From NCBI GenBank assembly GCA_002104905.1, contig MCFE01000099.1, positions 1-64,000 on the forward strand: a stretch of DNA of 64,000 bases, written 5' to 3'. The number at the start of each line of letters is the position of its first letter. The stretch's first letter is position 1. The notes below the pieces were generated by a model that had not been told where the DNA came from, made no database searches, and saw nothing but the letters and a program-made list of their open reading frames with translations. The stretch comes from Basidiobolus meristosporus CBS 931.73. Lineage: Eukaryota > Basidiobolomycota > Basidiobolomycetes > Basidiobolales > Basidiobolaceae. Made by a program: the position numbers and the translations under genes. Of the stretch, positions 24,037-35,507 are shown in pieces.

Positions 24037-24733
24037 ATGGATCACAGCGGTCATGATATGGGAGGCACAACAATGCCATCACCCAGTAGTGGTAGTGGCG
24101 GTGGCGGGTTGGCTCTTCCTCCTCTAAATCCTTTAGACCCTTTGTACAATGCAGGTAAACCGAGCAGTGGAAGCGGTAATACAATGAGCCCTGGCTCAAT
24201 GACGCCCGCAGCCTGTGCAATGAACGTACGGTATAGCGTATGTTAATGTTGGTTGAAACCAAATGGTCTCATCAGTTTTTCTTTAGATGGTTTTCACAAT
24301 GGAGTACAACAATATGTGTTTAGTTTTCAATAGTTGGCAAGTCCGCTCTGGTGGTGGTATGGCCGCTGCTTGCATTGTGACCTTTGCTATCGCTGTCGCT
24401 TATGAGTTAGTTCGCTGGGGAATCCGCGCCACAGACAGAAGAATCTTTAAGAACGAGCATGTTCTGAAAGATTCCAAACGCAAGGACGACTTTTTAGTCT
24501 ACTCGTAAGTCACTTTCGTAGGGCTGTTCTAAATCAATCTGGACTAATCTTAAAGTAGTGTTCCTTGGGTGAAGCAGATACTTCGAGCAATTTTGTACGC
24601 AATTCAGGTCCTCATATCTTTCTTTTTAATGCTTACCATTATGAGCTACAATGGCTATATTATGATTAGTCTTATTCTTGGAGCGTTTGTTGGGTTTTAC
24701 TTGTTTTGCAGAGATGGAATACAAGGCTTGTAA
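24037..24733 (+). CDS. Ctr-type copper transporter, copy 1
   Basis: Trimeric Cu(I) importer of the plasma or vacuolar membrane. Exons 24037-24225, 24287-24504 and 24559-24733 (intron 1 is 61 bp) give 193 aa. The N-terminus is Met/His-rich (MDHSGHDMGG), the usual extracellular or lumenal copper-collecting segment. TM1 follows YNNMCLVFNSW, TM2 contains the conserved MxxxM-type filter segment (FFLMLTIMSYNGYIM), and TM3 has the GxxxG packing motif (GAFVGFYLF). The last acceptor is a tandem AAGTAG, so splicing one triplet upstream (exon from 24556) would add one serine. The next gene downstream is a paralogue on the same strand. Confidence 0.93.
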
Positions 24734-25496
24734 GCCGCTGATAATTGCCTAGTCAAGCATAGGCGCTCATAACCACATAGTATTACCCTTGACCTAAGCA
24801 TGACCCTATTAAAAGCCTCCAACTCTGGCTGACGAATATGATGTTTTTCTGTTGTACATAAAATAAAGCTTTCATATCCCAATAATTGACATGAACGCAT
24901 GAAGCAATGGTTTGGTCAACATCAGTTCGCTCACATGACGGGTTTTGCTTATCTCAAGCTGCATAATACTGCATCGAAATCGATACTTGGGATTCGGCCA
25001 GCTTCCATTAGTTTTCTGTCGGATTACCGTATTGGGTCTTGTGCGATCTCATGGGGCACAACGATGTTCTTCTAGGTGGTTGCCTTTTTTAATGCACTGT
25101 TGGTAACCAACGCGCCCCATTTTTTCGTTATAGCATTCTGGTAAGACATTGGATGCATCTGATTCCCATATATGGGTATTCGGTAGAACAGAACCTTGAC
25201 GAATGCCTTCTAGTTAATATCCTAAAATATTCTTCCCCTGGAGTGTAGCCCTGCTAGCGGGTGAAGTGCGTTTCAGGTGAGTTTGCTAATGCAGATGACC
25301 TACGACAGCTCTGATATTAACTGAGTACAATTCTTTTCCAAATCAGGTGGAAAGTCGATTATTTCTTCTGCATCGATGGGTATACTGGGACCAAGGGTAG
25401 AGCTACGATTGACTTAAATATGGTTAATTAGCCATTTACTACAGCTGTCTCCTCCGATATCCTTTCGTTTACCGAGCGCAAAACCTATTCGTAAAG
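24734..25496. other. Spacer between the two copper transporters
   Basis: Contains the 3' end of copy 1 and presumably the promoter of copy 2. I saw no clear copper-response element and no other gene. Confidence 0.5.
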
Positions 25497-26189
25497 ATGG
25501 ATCATAGCGGACATGATATGGGCGGCATGCCTATGCCAAGTAGCGGTGGTAGTAATGGACTGGCGCTACCGCCATTAAACCCCCTCGACCCATTAAGTAA
25601 TGCTGGTAGCAGCATGAGCGGGATGGATCATAGCGGACATAACATGGGGATGTGCAGCATGCAAGTGAGTAAACACATTTCAAGTATGCCATGAGAAAAA
25701 ACTAAGACTTCTTTGCTCCGCACTCAGATGGTCTTCAACTGGCAATACAACAACCTGTGTGTGGTTTTTTCTGGCTGGAGAATCACCTCGGCAGGAATTA
25801 TGGCGGCTTCTTGCATAGGGATCATACTTATTGCCTTCATACACGAATACATACGAAGGGCTGCTCGACAACTTGATAATCATATCGTGATAAAGAATTC
25901 GAAAAATATAACTCCTGTTGCAGTATCCGAGGTTGTTGAAAAATCGGAAAGCCCTATTCCTGGCGATTATTACGGACGGACCCGAGTACTGTTGCAGATT
26001 ACTTGGTTACAGCAGTTTTATCGCTCATTGCTGTACGCTTTACAAGTACTAGTCAGCTTCTTTCTCATGTTGGTATTCATGACTTTCAATGGATATCTCA
26101 TGTTTTCAACCATCATTGGTGCTGCCCTCGGCTTCTTGGTATTTGCTAGGGATGGCATTACTTCGGGGAAAGAACTCTCTTGCCACTAA
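25497..26189 (+). CDS. Ctr-type copper transporter, copy 2
   Basis: Paralogue of the upstream gene. Exons 25497-25664 and 25728-26189 (63-bp intron) give 209 aa. The N-terminus has two copper-binding clusters (MDHSGHDMGGMPMP and MDHSGHNMGMCSM). TM1 region: NWQYNNLCVVFSGW. The loop is longer than in copy 1. TM2 contains FFLMLVFMTFNGYLMF and TM3 has GAALGFLVFARDGI. The first intron is at the same place as in copy 1 (just before MVF), but the second intron of copy 1 is absent. The pair therefore comes from a local duplication followed by intron gain or loss. The two may differ in membrane or affinity, but the sequence does not say how. Confidence 0.93.
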
Positions 26190-26513
26190 CATCCGCCATC
26201 CTTGAACCTACTGAACAAGTGGCTCTTTCTTTTACATCTATTTTGAACCGTTGTTATTATTTTTCTGCTTTACTCGTAAGGTCCTACAACCCTCATTTTT
26301 CAGAAGTTTTATTGACTTGAAAGGCTTCCAAATAAAATGAAATCAGTCTCCCACATCCGTTGAATTTACCTGTTTTTATCCAGTGGCGAATATGACACTG
26401 AGATCAGAGGCTTCCCAATTAGTATGACTCAGCCCTAACCCTAATATCTAGCACCACACAATGCATACAGTGCTCACTTAAACCACAATATCTACCTCCC
26501 TATACCTCTCGGT
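26190..26513. other. Intergenic
   Basis: About 320 bp. Contains CCCTAACCCTAA (near 26433), only two telomere-like units. No gene seen. Confidence 0.6.
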
Positions 26514-27329
26514 ATGCGTCGCTATTCCAAAGATAAAGTGTACCTTATACCGCCTCAGCAAACAAGGAAATCACAAACCGACAACGCAGCAACGCAAAGA
26601 TTGACTACTTTTGGTCGTTCTCCAATTCCGAACAAACCTCAGATCAATGCTGAGGTAGTAGTGCCGGTGTACAAAATCAAACGCAAGGGGACAGTTATAG
26701 TCTCAGACAGCGAGGACGAATTACCACCACAGTCAAAACTTGTAACGCCTAGGAAATCGAGGAAGTCGTCGAGTTTAGGCGACGATAGCCAGGATTCTCA
26801 GGAGCAGTCGGCAGAAAACCACTCGGCTATTGAAAAGGATGACGAAGCCGAAGAATTTGACCCAGAAAAAGCGGAGGCCGACTTGAGGCAAATGGTTTCA
26901 GAGGTACAGTCTATTCAAGGCAGCTTCGTTTTTGGCCGCTAGATATATTTACTCTGAACTGCTTTTCAGATCAAAAGCGAGATAAAACGACTAGATCGGA
27001 TGACCCAAAACCTCGAAAGTAAGGTGAATGTGATTTGCTATTACTTAAAGAAAAGGACAACTTCTTCAGCTGCAGCGGCTAGCTTAAACGCGCCTACCAG
27101 CCAAGAGGGATATCCTTCCACAGTCCGCCCATCATTGAAAAATGATGATAGTCTCGATAGCACGCTCACCTCTCAGAGCGACATTTCAAATAATTCAAGT
27201 AAACTCGGGGCAGTCCCTGGTTATTCGCAAAAAGTGTTACAATCTGGCACAGCTCCCTCTTTGCCAATCAACAGACAACATTCCGAGCCAAATGAAAGGT
27301 TTTCTACGAGGTTGAGACATTGGGAATGA
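26514..27329 (+). CDS. Acidic coiled-coil protein with PIP-like and SUMO-interaction-like motifs
   Basis: Exons 26514-26903 and 26970-27329 (66-bp intron) give 249 aa. I do not recognise the family. Visible parts: a basic N-terminus; QRLTTFG around residue 28, resembling a degenerate PCNA-interacting peptide; TVIVSDSEDELPP around 63, a hydrophobic core followed by acidic residues as in SUMO-interaction motifs; an acidic stretch; and a predicted coiled coil where the two exons join (RQMVSEIKSEIKRLDRMTQN). The rest is Ser/Thr-rich and disordered. A nuclear, DNA-replication or repair setting is suggested only by these short motifs. A WD40 gene starts within about 100 bp on the same strand and lacks a clear start, so the two may be one gene with a missed splice near 27200-27430. 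Confidence 0.6.
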
Positions 27330-27431
27330 ATGTTTCCATTAATCCGATGTTTTTGAGTTTGGCTCAATTTATCCAGGTAAATGATATGCACCTTTTATCC
27401 AACTCGTTCCAAGCACGAATGACAATTGCAG

Positions 27432-28930
27432 CATACGGAAAAGCAATGGATTACAAACATAGAGAAGTCAACTGCGTAGCTGCCTGGTTGGTTCTTTTTT
27501 GGAGTCCGTTTCTTGCATAATTATTAATTCAGACTTAGCTCCGAAGATGGGTATATATATTATGTCATATATTACTACATATTCACCGGAATCATAATAT
27601 TGGATGATTGCATGGAACAGTGAAGTAAAGCTATGGAACACATCTACTCGAGAGTAAGCCGATTGTTGATGAAACCGTCTTTGCTCCTAATGCTTACCCG
27701 CTTTCAATTTCAATAGGATGGTCACTCATATCCCTAAGCATGTATTGCGAGAGAACCCTCAGGAGCTATGCTTAGTTAGCCCATCAATTCTTGCTGTTGG
27801 ATACGACGACAGCATCATCGGCCATTCATATCTATCTTTGATCCACTTTCTGTCAGTTGAACAGAAAAAAGTACATTGAATTTCTTGTGGATTGGATTGA
27901 TTGCAGCGCTTAACCGTCGTGCTAGATATTGATTAGAGTTCAGCATTTTGATGCAGAAGATCATCTCGAACGAATATCAGCCATGGCTTCCATCTCTAGG
28001 AGCCAGTTAGAGTACGCTTTCGGATCTGGAGGAGGAGACGGAGTTGTAGTAAGTGCTGCCGATGGTCAGAGTGGAATATGACAAGTCTAAGCTCATATTT
28101 CTACAGAGACTATGGAGGTTCGAGTGTCCTCAAGATTACGCCGAAGATTCAAAGCTGCGCTCCTTGACCCTTGCTCACGCCGAGCATAAGGACTCAGTCA
28201 ATAGTGTCTATTACAACCCGGATCGAGGGATTCTTTTGTCAGGTGCAGATGACGGAAAGCTGATCGCCTATTCGATGAACAGTGCCTCCGTTGTTGACGA
28301 GTTTCAATACGCCGATAAAGTGAGGATTCTTTGTTACTTGGTATTATCCGCTGCATACTGATCGTAGTGAGGGGTAGGTCATCAATGTCACAGGCAATCC
28401 TCGAAATGGCAACTTGTTACTCGCCAGGTAACTGTGTATACGCAGTAGGGATTGCTGTTCCTTACTTATGGTTTACGCTTCTTAGCCTCGAAGCCAAATC
28501 CGACCAACTGCATATATGCGACTACCGCACCAAACAGCCATCAGCCCAAAAGTTCGGATTCCAACAGCCCCAGTTGTTGACAAGAAATGCGAAGCCCTCT
28601 TTTGATTCGACGGGGAACATGGTGATCTGTGGTGATAATAACGGAAAGATGCATATATGGCACGTTGCTAGCTGCCAACCGTCTTCCTATTCATCGATGA
28701 TTAATTTTCCATTTGTTATTAGGGATTTGAGACATCTAAGCAAAGGCTCACAAGTCATCCCAGTCCATGGTATTTATACGCTCGGTTTTTATTGAAGTAT
28801 TCCCAATTCATGGTTTTCTTTAGATTCCGCCATTTTCTCGACCCTATTTCACCCTGAGCAAGACATCATATACTCTGCCTGCGTTAAAGGCTCTATGGGA
28901 TTTACTAGTTATTGCAATAATGAGTGTTAA
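27432..28930 (+). CDS. WD40-repeat protein (5' end unresolved)
   Basis: Nine exons fit by frame: 27432-27475, 27533-27550, 27621-27653, 27717-27870, 27944-28048, 28107-28319, 28378-28427, 28486-28769 and 28824-28930. Joining them restores WD40 blades: ALSSEDGEVKLWNTSTREMV, LAVGYDD, a GDGVVRLWRFE blade, HKDSVNSVYYNP with LLSGADDGKLIAYS, KSDQLHICDYRTK, MVICGDNNGKMHIW and a last blade IPVHDSAIFSTLFHP. The protein is a beta-propeller scaffold. I cannot name the family or its partner. The first exon is unknown: an ATG at 27326 could lead in through a GTAAAT donor at 27376, or the upstream coiled-coil gene could be the N-terminus. Exon B is only 18 bp. No internal stop remains after splicing. Confidence 0.75.
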
Positions 28931-29867
28931 AACCAAATGGATTAATAACTTATCACCAAAATCGTCGGTTTCGAAACATGGCTAATAAAACATCCGCCAT
29001 AGAATATCGGAATTTAGCTGCCTAGCAGGAGTTGGGTATCTTCTATGCTGAGGCGCGCCTTTCCAATAGCCTTTGTATACGTAGTTACCGGCTCTTAGTA
29101 TACATATAGAATGCTTGCATAGGAGGATCGGATCGAGCTCTAAACAAGCTGTTCCATCACACCTGGAGTCTGTGGTAGAGTGTATCAAGTCGACCAGTTA
29201 ATTGCTATGTTACACTCCTAAACCACCAGTAGATTCATTGATGGTTCGTCAGTTACTAGCAGTTATCTGATAGTAAGAGAGAATACTCACTGACCCACCA
29301 GCTCACACGCTTCAGACATCTGGATTGCCTTGTATCCGATTAACTACGCATGGCCAGAAAACGCATCAATGACTCTTATTCCTTGAGGATCGATTGTCGC
29401 AGAATGTGACGCACTGCAGTGATCGGAAATAAATTGGCCTGTCCACGAAACGAAACAAGTTCAGTCATTTCGATAGGCAGTAGGTCTTGACCGGGACTCT
29501 ATACTGCTTCGAAGAAGAGCGTTAGAAATTTCGTAACATGTTTAGATATGAGATGTTGGAAATGCCAGATCCCGACAAAATAGAAACAAAATGAAACCGT
29601 TACAACTCTCCACAAAAACCGTGTGGCCAGCCTCTGCTATAAATACCAGCCATGAGCTCTCTTCGTCCACTGGGATCCTAGATCTTAGTGGAAGGATTCT
29701 TGATCATTCAAAGGCTGAAGCAACTCTGACCAGGCTGCTTTGACATTTTGATATTAAGAGCCCTAGTTGATCAGCAGAGGCAAACACTCTAGGAATCCTA
29801 CACCCATACTGATCATTACCAGTCGGCTCCTAGATAGGTTTGGTTTGTCAAGCCCTTCATTCTTGTC
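28931..29867. other. Intergenic, promoter and leader of the zinc-finger gene
   Basis: About 940 bp with no supported gene. The right part contains a TATA box and a leader of about 200 bp. Confidence 0.6.
29638..29645 (+). promoter_or_regulatory. TATA box of the C2H2 gene
   Basis: TATAAATA, about 220 bp before the ATG at 29868. A transcript starting about 30 bp downstream would have a leader of about 190 bp. Confidence 0.5.
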
Positions 29868-30920
29868 ATGGGACTATATTCCGAAAATGTTATTTGCGCA
29901 AGCAATCGCAAGCTCTACGGAGGTATATCGGAAAAGACGGGGATTGCCGGCGGCGGTTGGGAAAACCATTCCGAGTATCAACCAGTTGAAGATGTGATCA
30001 CTCCCGACTCCATGAGCACCTCCTCATTCTCGGCTCATGAACTGGACCATCAAACTCTAACATCGGAGTTGACATATGAGTATCAAGTCCCATCCTTGAA
30101 CAGCAGCCCTTACAATCCACTCTCCGGCGATTTTGAGCAATTCATGCAAGAATTGAATGGAAATGGGCTAGGCCTCAGCTCACCCAACTACATAGATTCC
30201 CTCCTCTACTCATCAAGTAACGGGAGTACCTCATTTCCATCCCATTACACCCCGACTGGCTTTCAACCATCACTTCCCACAGATCCAGAAAACGCTCCCC
30301 ACATGCACCAGGTTGGTCAACACAGTTTCTCCGAAGTCTTTGACCATTTCACCGAGTTCGTCAAGACTGCGGAGGACTCTTACTCCTATCCAGTTGTTAC
30401 CTCCAACGGCTTTCATAATGGCGGGTATGCCTGCCAGAATATCGATCTCGACTCTCTATCTCAGAAAATCAGTGGTTGCAGGAAAGTCAGCAAGAGGCCT
30501 TCATACCAATGCACTTACGAAGGGTGTGAGAAAACCTTCACCCGACCGTACAACCTCAAATCCCACCTGCGTATCCACACAAACGAGAAGCCCTTTCTAT
30601 GCCAGACCTGCGGGCAATCATTCAGCCGGCTGCATGATATGAAACGCCATGCTCGCCTTCATCTTGGAATCAAACCTTACCTCTGCCATATATGTAACCG
30701 TTCGTTTGCCAGACTTGGTTAGTGTGATGTGTTTCGTTTACGTTTCATTTGCTGCCGCTTACTGATAGATTTCATCCATCTGGGATTCATGTCGATCCGG
30801 ATATTAACCACGTTAGACGCACTCAAACGCCATCTAAGTGCAAACTCAAGGAACGGCGTTTGCGGGAAAGAAGGTGTTAAAAGAACGAAAACCACCCGGC
30901 TGTTACGCTACAGTGAGTAA
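29868..30920 (+). CDS. C2H2 zinc-finger transcription factor, Crz1-like
   Basis: Exons 29868-30717 and 30817-30920 (99-bp phase-1 intron, GTTAGT donor) give 317 aa. The N-terminal 210 residues are Ser/Asn/Tyr/Pro-rich and disordered, like an activation domain. Two complete C2H2 fingers follow: CTYEGCEKTFTRPYNLKSHL...H and CQTCGQSFSRLHDMKRH...H. The third is atypical (CHICNRSFARLDALKRHL, ending in a Cys instead of the last His), as in Crz1. TRPYNLKSHLRIHTNEKPF and FAR-DAL-RH are close to the calcineurin-responsive factor Crz1. No clear calcineurin-docking PxIxIT motif was found, so control by calcineurin is not shown. A GTGAGT sequence overlaps the stop region, so a further 3' exon is possible. 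The gene is tail-to-tail with PUF60. Confidence 0.88.
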
Positions 30921-31202
30921 GCGGCGGTGGTTCTCTAGTCGATTGGTTCATTGGTTCATTTATTTATTCAACTACTCCTACCGTGATAACATAGAGAACA
31001 TGCCAGTTAATAAAGTACGCGTCATTCGCCTGGGATTGTGTTTCTACGGGATTTCAGGCCCCCATTTGAAGAGACTTGGCGCCGGTAGGAGTGGCGAGCA
31101 CTCGAGTGCCAATTGCTCAGGTGGAGACGTGCGAGCAGGGGTAGCGTGCGTTTATTTGATAATAATACACTGGATGGGAATGAGCTTTACACAGAGTTCA
31201 TT

Positions 31203-33401
31203 TCAGAGAAGATAGTTTCCGGCCTGAAAAGTGCGGAATTCGTACGAGACAGCCTGGATTTGTTTGCCACCAAACCATCGACCATTCAAGCCGAGCTTAG
31301 CTTGACCAGCAGCTAGGCAGGGGTTAAAGAGATGGGATTAGTTCCAGGGAGAGAGGAATTCATGTTTGGCAGTTCTCACCAGCACCGTCGGAGAACTGGA
31401 CGAAAATTCGGACATCCGAAGTGGGTGCTTCATCTTCGGGTTGCACCAGTACTTTCACGACTGAACCAAATTTACTACATTCTTCTGAAAACTCGGTCTT
31501 TAGTTCATCATCTACCTCGGACACGGTGACCGCGTTCTTAATCATGATCACGGGCGAGAGCTAGTGCATACAAGATACGTTGAATGCCCGACATCATCAA
31601 TATTTCCTTAAACGGTAGATTACCTCGTCGCTGCGAGCCAACTTGCGCATGATAGCGTATCTCTGGCTTCCTGAGATGCTGACATGTTCCTCATGTACCA
31701 CCGAATCCAACATCGTTTGCCGCCCACGTGTAACGATCTTCGCAGCAATCTTCGCAGCCATGCTATTCGACATTTGCCCGGCTACGAATGGAGCATGTCA
31801 GCATACGGTGGCATACAGCCGAGAGGCCCTTCTATAGGAAGGTGGAATACCTATACTATTGTTTATGTTTTTGGCTGCGTGGAGTACTTGTTCCGGCACC
31901 TGAGTCGCAAGCACGGACTTGGTGATCTTTTTGATCTCCTCCATACCTTCTCCAAGAGGTCCGCCGACAATGGCTTTACATACATGTAAAGAGAGGCCTC
32001 CAAGCTCAAACCCATTCATAGCGACTACTGCATTGTCGGCAACGATCTCATCTTGAAATTCGACAAATCTGCGTTTAGAAAAGAGCCGAATTAGAGGTGT
32101 GGAATTCTCAAGCAAGCCTTGGCGACTAATCAGGGGATAGCCTACATTGGGTTGGTAAAAGCGAAAGGAACTAAACTAATTAAGAGTATCAAACGAATCG
32201 TCTACTAACCCATAGCCTTTGTGTTTCTTTGAAACCAGATCCGGCTAAGACAGAAAGCCTCGTTAGAAATGGTATGGCGTGGTTGAATGGGCGTTGCGCA
32301 ATACAAACTATCAGTATGCATTTCTCAAGGGCTCCAAATGCCTCAAATAGGCTAGCCAGGTTCTCCTCGCTGATGAACTCGCTTATGTTTGCAACGTATA
32401 TTCGGGTGGCCGGTTTGTTGGGAAGGCCTTTTGAGACGAGAGGTGATGAGGAGTTACAAAAGCATGGAATGGTCAACCATCAGTTGATATAAAACGTACC
32501 ATCTACAAGCGTTGGTGAATAATTGTTGGGTCTACCGACTTTAAGTTGCCTAACAATCTACAAGTTCAAATACGTGCAAGGAACATCTAATCTTAACAGG
32601 GCGTTACCTTCCACCTAATTCTGCCCCGTTCATAGTTTCCAACGCGAGCTCAGCTGCCTCGGGCGTTTCAAATTCGATGAAACAGAAGCCTTTGTGCTTT
32701 CCGGTGATTGGATTTAAAGACATGCTGATATTTTTGACATAGCCGAACTGGCTGAAGACTGCTCTAATATGCTCTTGACTAAGTTCGAAGTATATGGAGC
32801 CTACATAGATTCGAGAGAGCGCCGATACAGTCTTCATGTCCGAGCTAGGATTTGCCCGAGTGTTGTTTGTCTCTGAAGTCCGTAGATCTGTCACTGACGT
32901 AGAGTTCTGTGAGGTCTTCTTGAGCTAAAAGTAGTATTTCTTAAGGAAGCCAAAAAAGAAAGGAGATCCAAGTAAAATAATCCTTACTGTGAGCTGAATT
33001 TCTTTTATATATGCCCGCGCTTGGTCCGATGCTTTTCTTTGCTCTTCGGTAAGTGCTGGGCGGGTTTCGCTGGACGTCGCCCGGTGTTGGATTGTGCTGG
33101 AGTCAGAGATAAGCGTATCTACATAAATTAAACTACCCATGTAACAGAGGTCAAACAAACATACGTGTAGAAAACAGAAAGGGGATTGCGTGCAATTATA
33201 AACTATGTGAAGTCAAGCAATATGGTGCTTTGTAGAGTCCAAGTAGTCAAGAAAGTAAGCGCTGAGGGAAACCATATGCAAAAAGGGCATACCTTTCTTG
33301 GTTTTTACAGACTTGTATTTTCCCAATGAATCACGTCTCGTAGAAGCTCGCTTTCTACTATGAACATTCTCTAAGGTATCTACCTGTCGCTCTTCCGTCA
33401 T
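31203..33401 (-). CDS. PUF60: Poly(U)-binding splicing factor PUF60-like
   Basis: Nuclear protein that binds polypyrimidine tracts and helps U2 snRNP recruitment. Ten minus-strand exons: 33401-33293, 33118-32988, 32924-32608, 32549-32500, 32427-32309, 32244-32210, 32068-31851, 31781-31624, 31560-31380, 31312-31203; 475 aa. RRM1: RIYVGSIYFELSQEHIRAVF and KGFCFIEFE. RRM2: RIYVANISEFISEENLASLF and KHKGYGFVEFQ. A linker with SISGSQRYAIMRKL is diagnostic of PUF60. The C-terminal U2AF-homology motif runs from MIKNAVTVSEVDDEL and contains the RxF loop (NGRWFGG) that binds ULM tryptophans. Two introns are long for this window (174 and 141 bp). The seventh donor is ambiguous (GTATAGGTATTC): both choices keep the frame and would differ by two residues. 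Confidence 0.93.
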
Positions 33402-33926
33402 GAGGTGAGAAGCCTCTTCCCAAGTTCACCGTGCTTATATCACTGAAAAATAGCATATTCCCTTCCTGATTAATTCATATATAGGGAATCGATTTAATTA
33501 CTGTTGATAGATAATGCATTATATTTTCTGGCATATGGAACTGTTTCTGTATCTTGAGGCCCAATCTGCGATAATGCAACTCACTCCTGAGATGAAAGCA
33601 GCCTATCCAGAAATCGATTTTTCTGTATCCTCACAGCACTGTACCAAAGATACCAGACAATGGGATGACTAACTCTTCAATATAAACCACCAATACATGT
33701 CCATAGAGCTAGCGCCAAGTAACGTAGAACGTTGTAGATACAGCCATCACAATTGACTCGATTGAATTTGGAATCGATTTTGGGTAGTGTTTATAAATTG
33801 CATTTATATTCAGTACAGTACATTTATGGCGCGAACATCGCCGTTGTGCTTGTCCAAAGCGACGCTTAAATATGCACACATAATACTAGCGTGGCGACTG
33901 ACGTGTGGCGTTCACATCGAGACGAT
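33402..33926. other. Intergenic before the tandem array
   Basis: The left part is the PUF60 promoter. Similarity to the repeated unit starts near 33755, at sequence matching 36320-36400 and 38870-38930. Confidence 0.6.
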
Positions 33927-35461
33927 TCACTCCATCACCTCAAACACTGCACCGGGGATGGCTCGGAGGCGATCCAAGTACACTTGTCCAAGACCACTTG
34001 CAGGAGTGAGCACACCACCTTGCGACCTGCACTCACTACGGCTCAAGGCCATGGTGATTGCAGCCTCGGCGACGTATTTACATGTCTCAGAGTAGCCGGG
34101 GTCGCCACTGCCATGGATCTTTCCACGGACTTTGATCTTCTCGTCCGAATCTACCTCCGCAACCAGTTCAGATGTGAAGAATCCCTTCTTGATTTGCTCC
34201 TCGGATGGCCCTTCACCTTGTGCAGGGACTACCTTCTTCAGTAGCCAGCGCGTGGGCGCAAGAGCGATGCAGATGCTAAGAAGCATAAACCCATAGGTAA
34301 CCAAATACCCAATCACGGCGGAGAAGGTTTGTGTTTCGCGGTAGGTGAAATTCTTACCATACGAATTGCCAGTGATCCCGTTACTACGACGAACCACCTT
34401 CTCATTGACCTGGCTCATGAAAAACAGCCCTTGCCAGCTGCCAAAGTCTTTGTCGTAGTACACCTTGGGGAAGCGGAACTTTTCAGGGCCACGGATTTCC
34501 ACTGGGTTCAACATGTATGGATCACTGAGCTCTTTTAGGCTGACTTTCTCTTCCATCATGTTGATCCCAGAATGAATAGTCCCGCCACTTAGTCCCATCT
34601 TCATCTTGGAAATGGTCATTTTGACAGATTTGGTAGGTTTGTTGTACTTGTCCTTGATGTAGCTGGTCATCATGAAGGCGCCCATATCTGACGGGACCGA
34701 GTCGAAACCACAGAAGTTGACAATCAACGCGTTATTCGCGACCGCTTGATCGTGGAACTTCTCAATCATCTTCTTCACCCACAATGTCTCGCCGGTGATG
34801 TCGCAGTAGTCGGTACTGCTCCGAACACAAGCCTCCACTGTAGCGTTCCATTAGCTCGTGAGATAGCAAAACATCATTAAAATACCAACATACCAAGAAG
34901 GGAGCCATGCTTGGCAAAAGGACCTTGTGTGCAATTATTGTTAGTAAGCTTCCGACAGGATACATGGTTTGGTTTCAAGCGCTTCCATACCAACAGTGGA
35001 AATGACTACTTTCGCTTGGCCGGCAAGCTGCTCAAGCGACTCTAGGGAAGAGGAGTCGGCGGTGACAACCCCGAGGGTGTCCTAAAAGCGGGTCAGTCGG
35101 CCCCGTATGCTTGAGTATGCTATTGTGTATTGAGAACCTACCTCCCAAGAAGAGTCCATCTGCAGAACTTCACTTCTGATCTGATCAAGTTTGTTCTCAC
35201 TTCTGCCACCCAAGGCCCATTTCAACGACTGGTGAGAAGGTTAGGGAGGTTACCCTGCGAGTTTTCGGGTGGTGACGAAACAACTTACTTTTGGGGCGTT
35301 GCTGGCTAGGTAGTGAGCAGTTCGTGACCCGGTAAACCCGGTGGCACCCCACACTTTGAAACTACCGTGAGTCCCTCGACTTCAAATAGAAAGAAGAATT
35401 TTCAAAATGGCTTACGTATAATGTCGTATTTGCGAGCGGAGCGGTCTGATTGTTGTGCCAT
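33927..35461 (-). CDS. Saccharopine-dehydrogenase-like oxidoreductase, copy A
   Basis: Member of the SCCPDH / trans-acting enoyl-reductase-like family: an NAD(P)-binding membrane-associated oxidoreductase, distinct from true lysine-pathway saccharopine dehydrogenase. Six exons (35461-35416, 35353-35289, 35228-35142, 35081-34991, 34923-34894, 34837-33927) give 409 aa. The N-terminus is the Rossmann motif ILWGATGFTGSRTAHYLA, followed by WALGGRSENKL, VVTADSSSLESL, VVISTVGPFAKHGSLL, STDYCDITGE and NFCGFDSVPSDMGAF. A hydrophobic stretch of about 18 residues (from 285) may bind a membrane or lipid droplet. The last exon carries most of the protein. The exact reaction is not known from sequence. Family members have been linked to lipid droplets and mycobacterial lipid synthesis. 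Confidence 0.95.
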
Positions 35462-35499
35462 CTTAACTTTTATGTCAACACTCGAGTACGAAGACCTTG

Positions 35500-35507
35500 T
35501 TTATATA
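35500..35507 (-). promoter_or_regulatory. TATA box of copy A
   Basis: TATATAAA on the minus strand, 39 bp upstream of the ATG. Conserved in all three copies, so it is probably the core promoter with a very short leader. Confidence 0.65.

Noticed and set aside
26430-26450. Telomere-like CCCTAACCCTAA
   Set aside because: Only two units, with no wider array; chance is enough to explain it. A single AACCCTAA near 3418 is equally uninformative.
31113-31316. Possible third exon of the C2H2 gene on the plus strand
   Set aside because: No acceptor keeps the frame, and the segment is antisense to the last exon of PUF60 with its conserved RWF motif.
33891-34244. Plus-strand ORFs repeated in all three array units
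   Set aside because: They lie antisense to the conserved last exon of the oxidoreductase gene and are shadows of its codon pattern.
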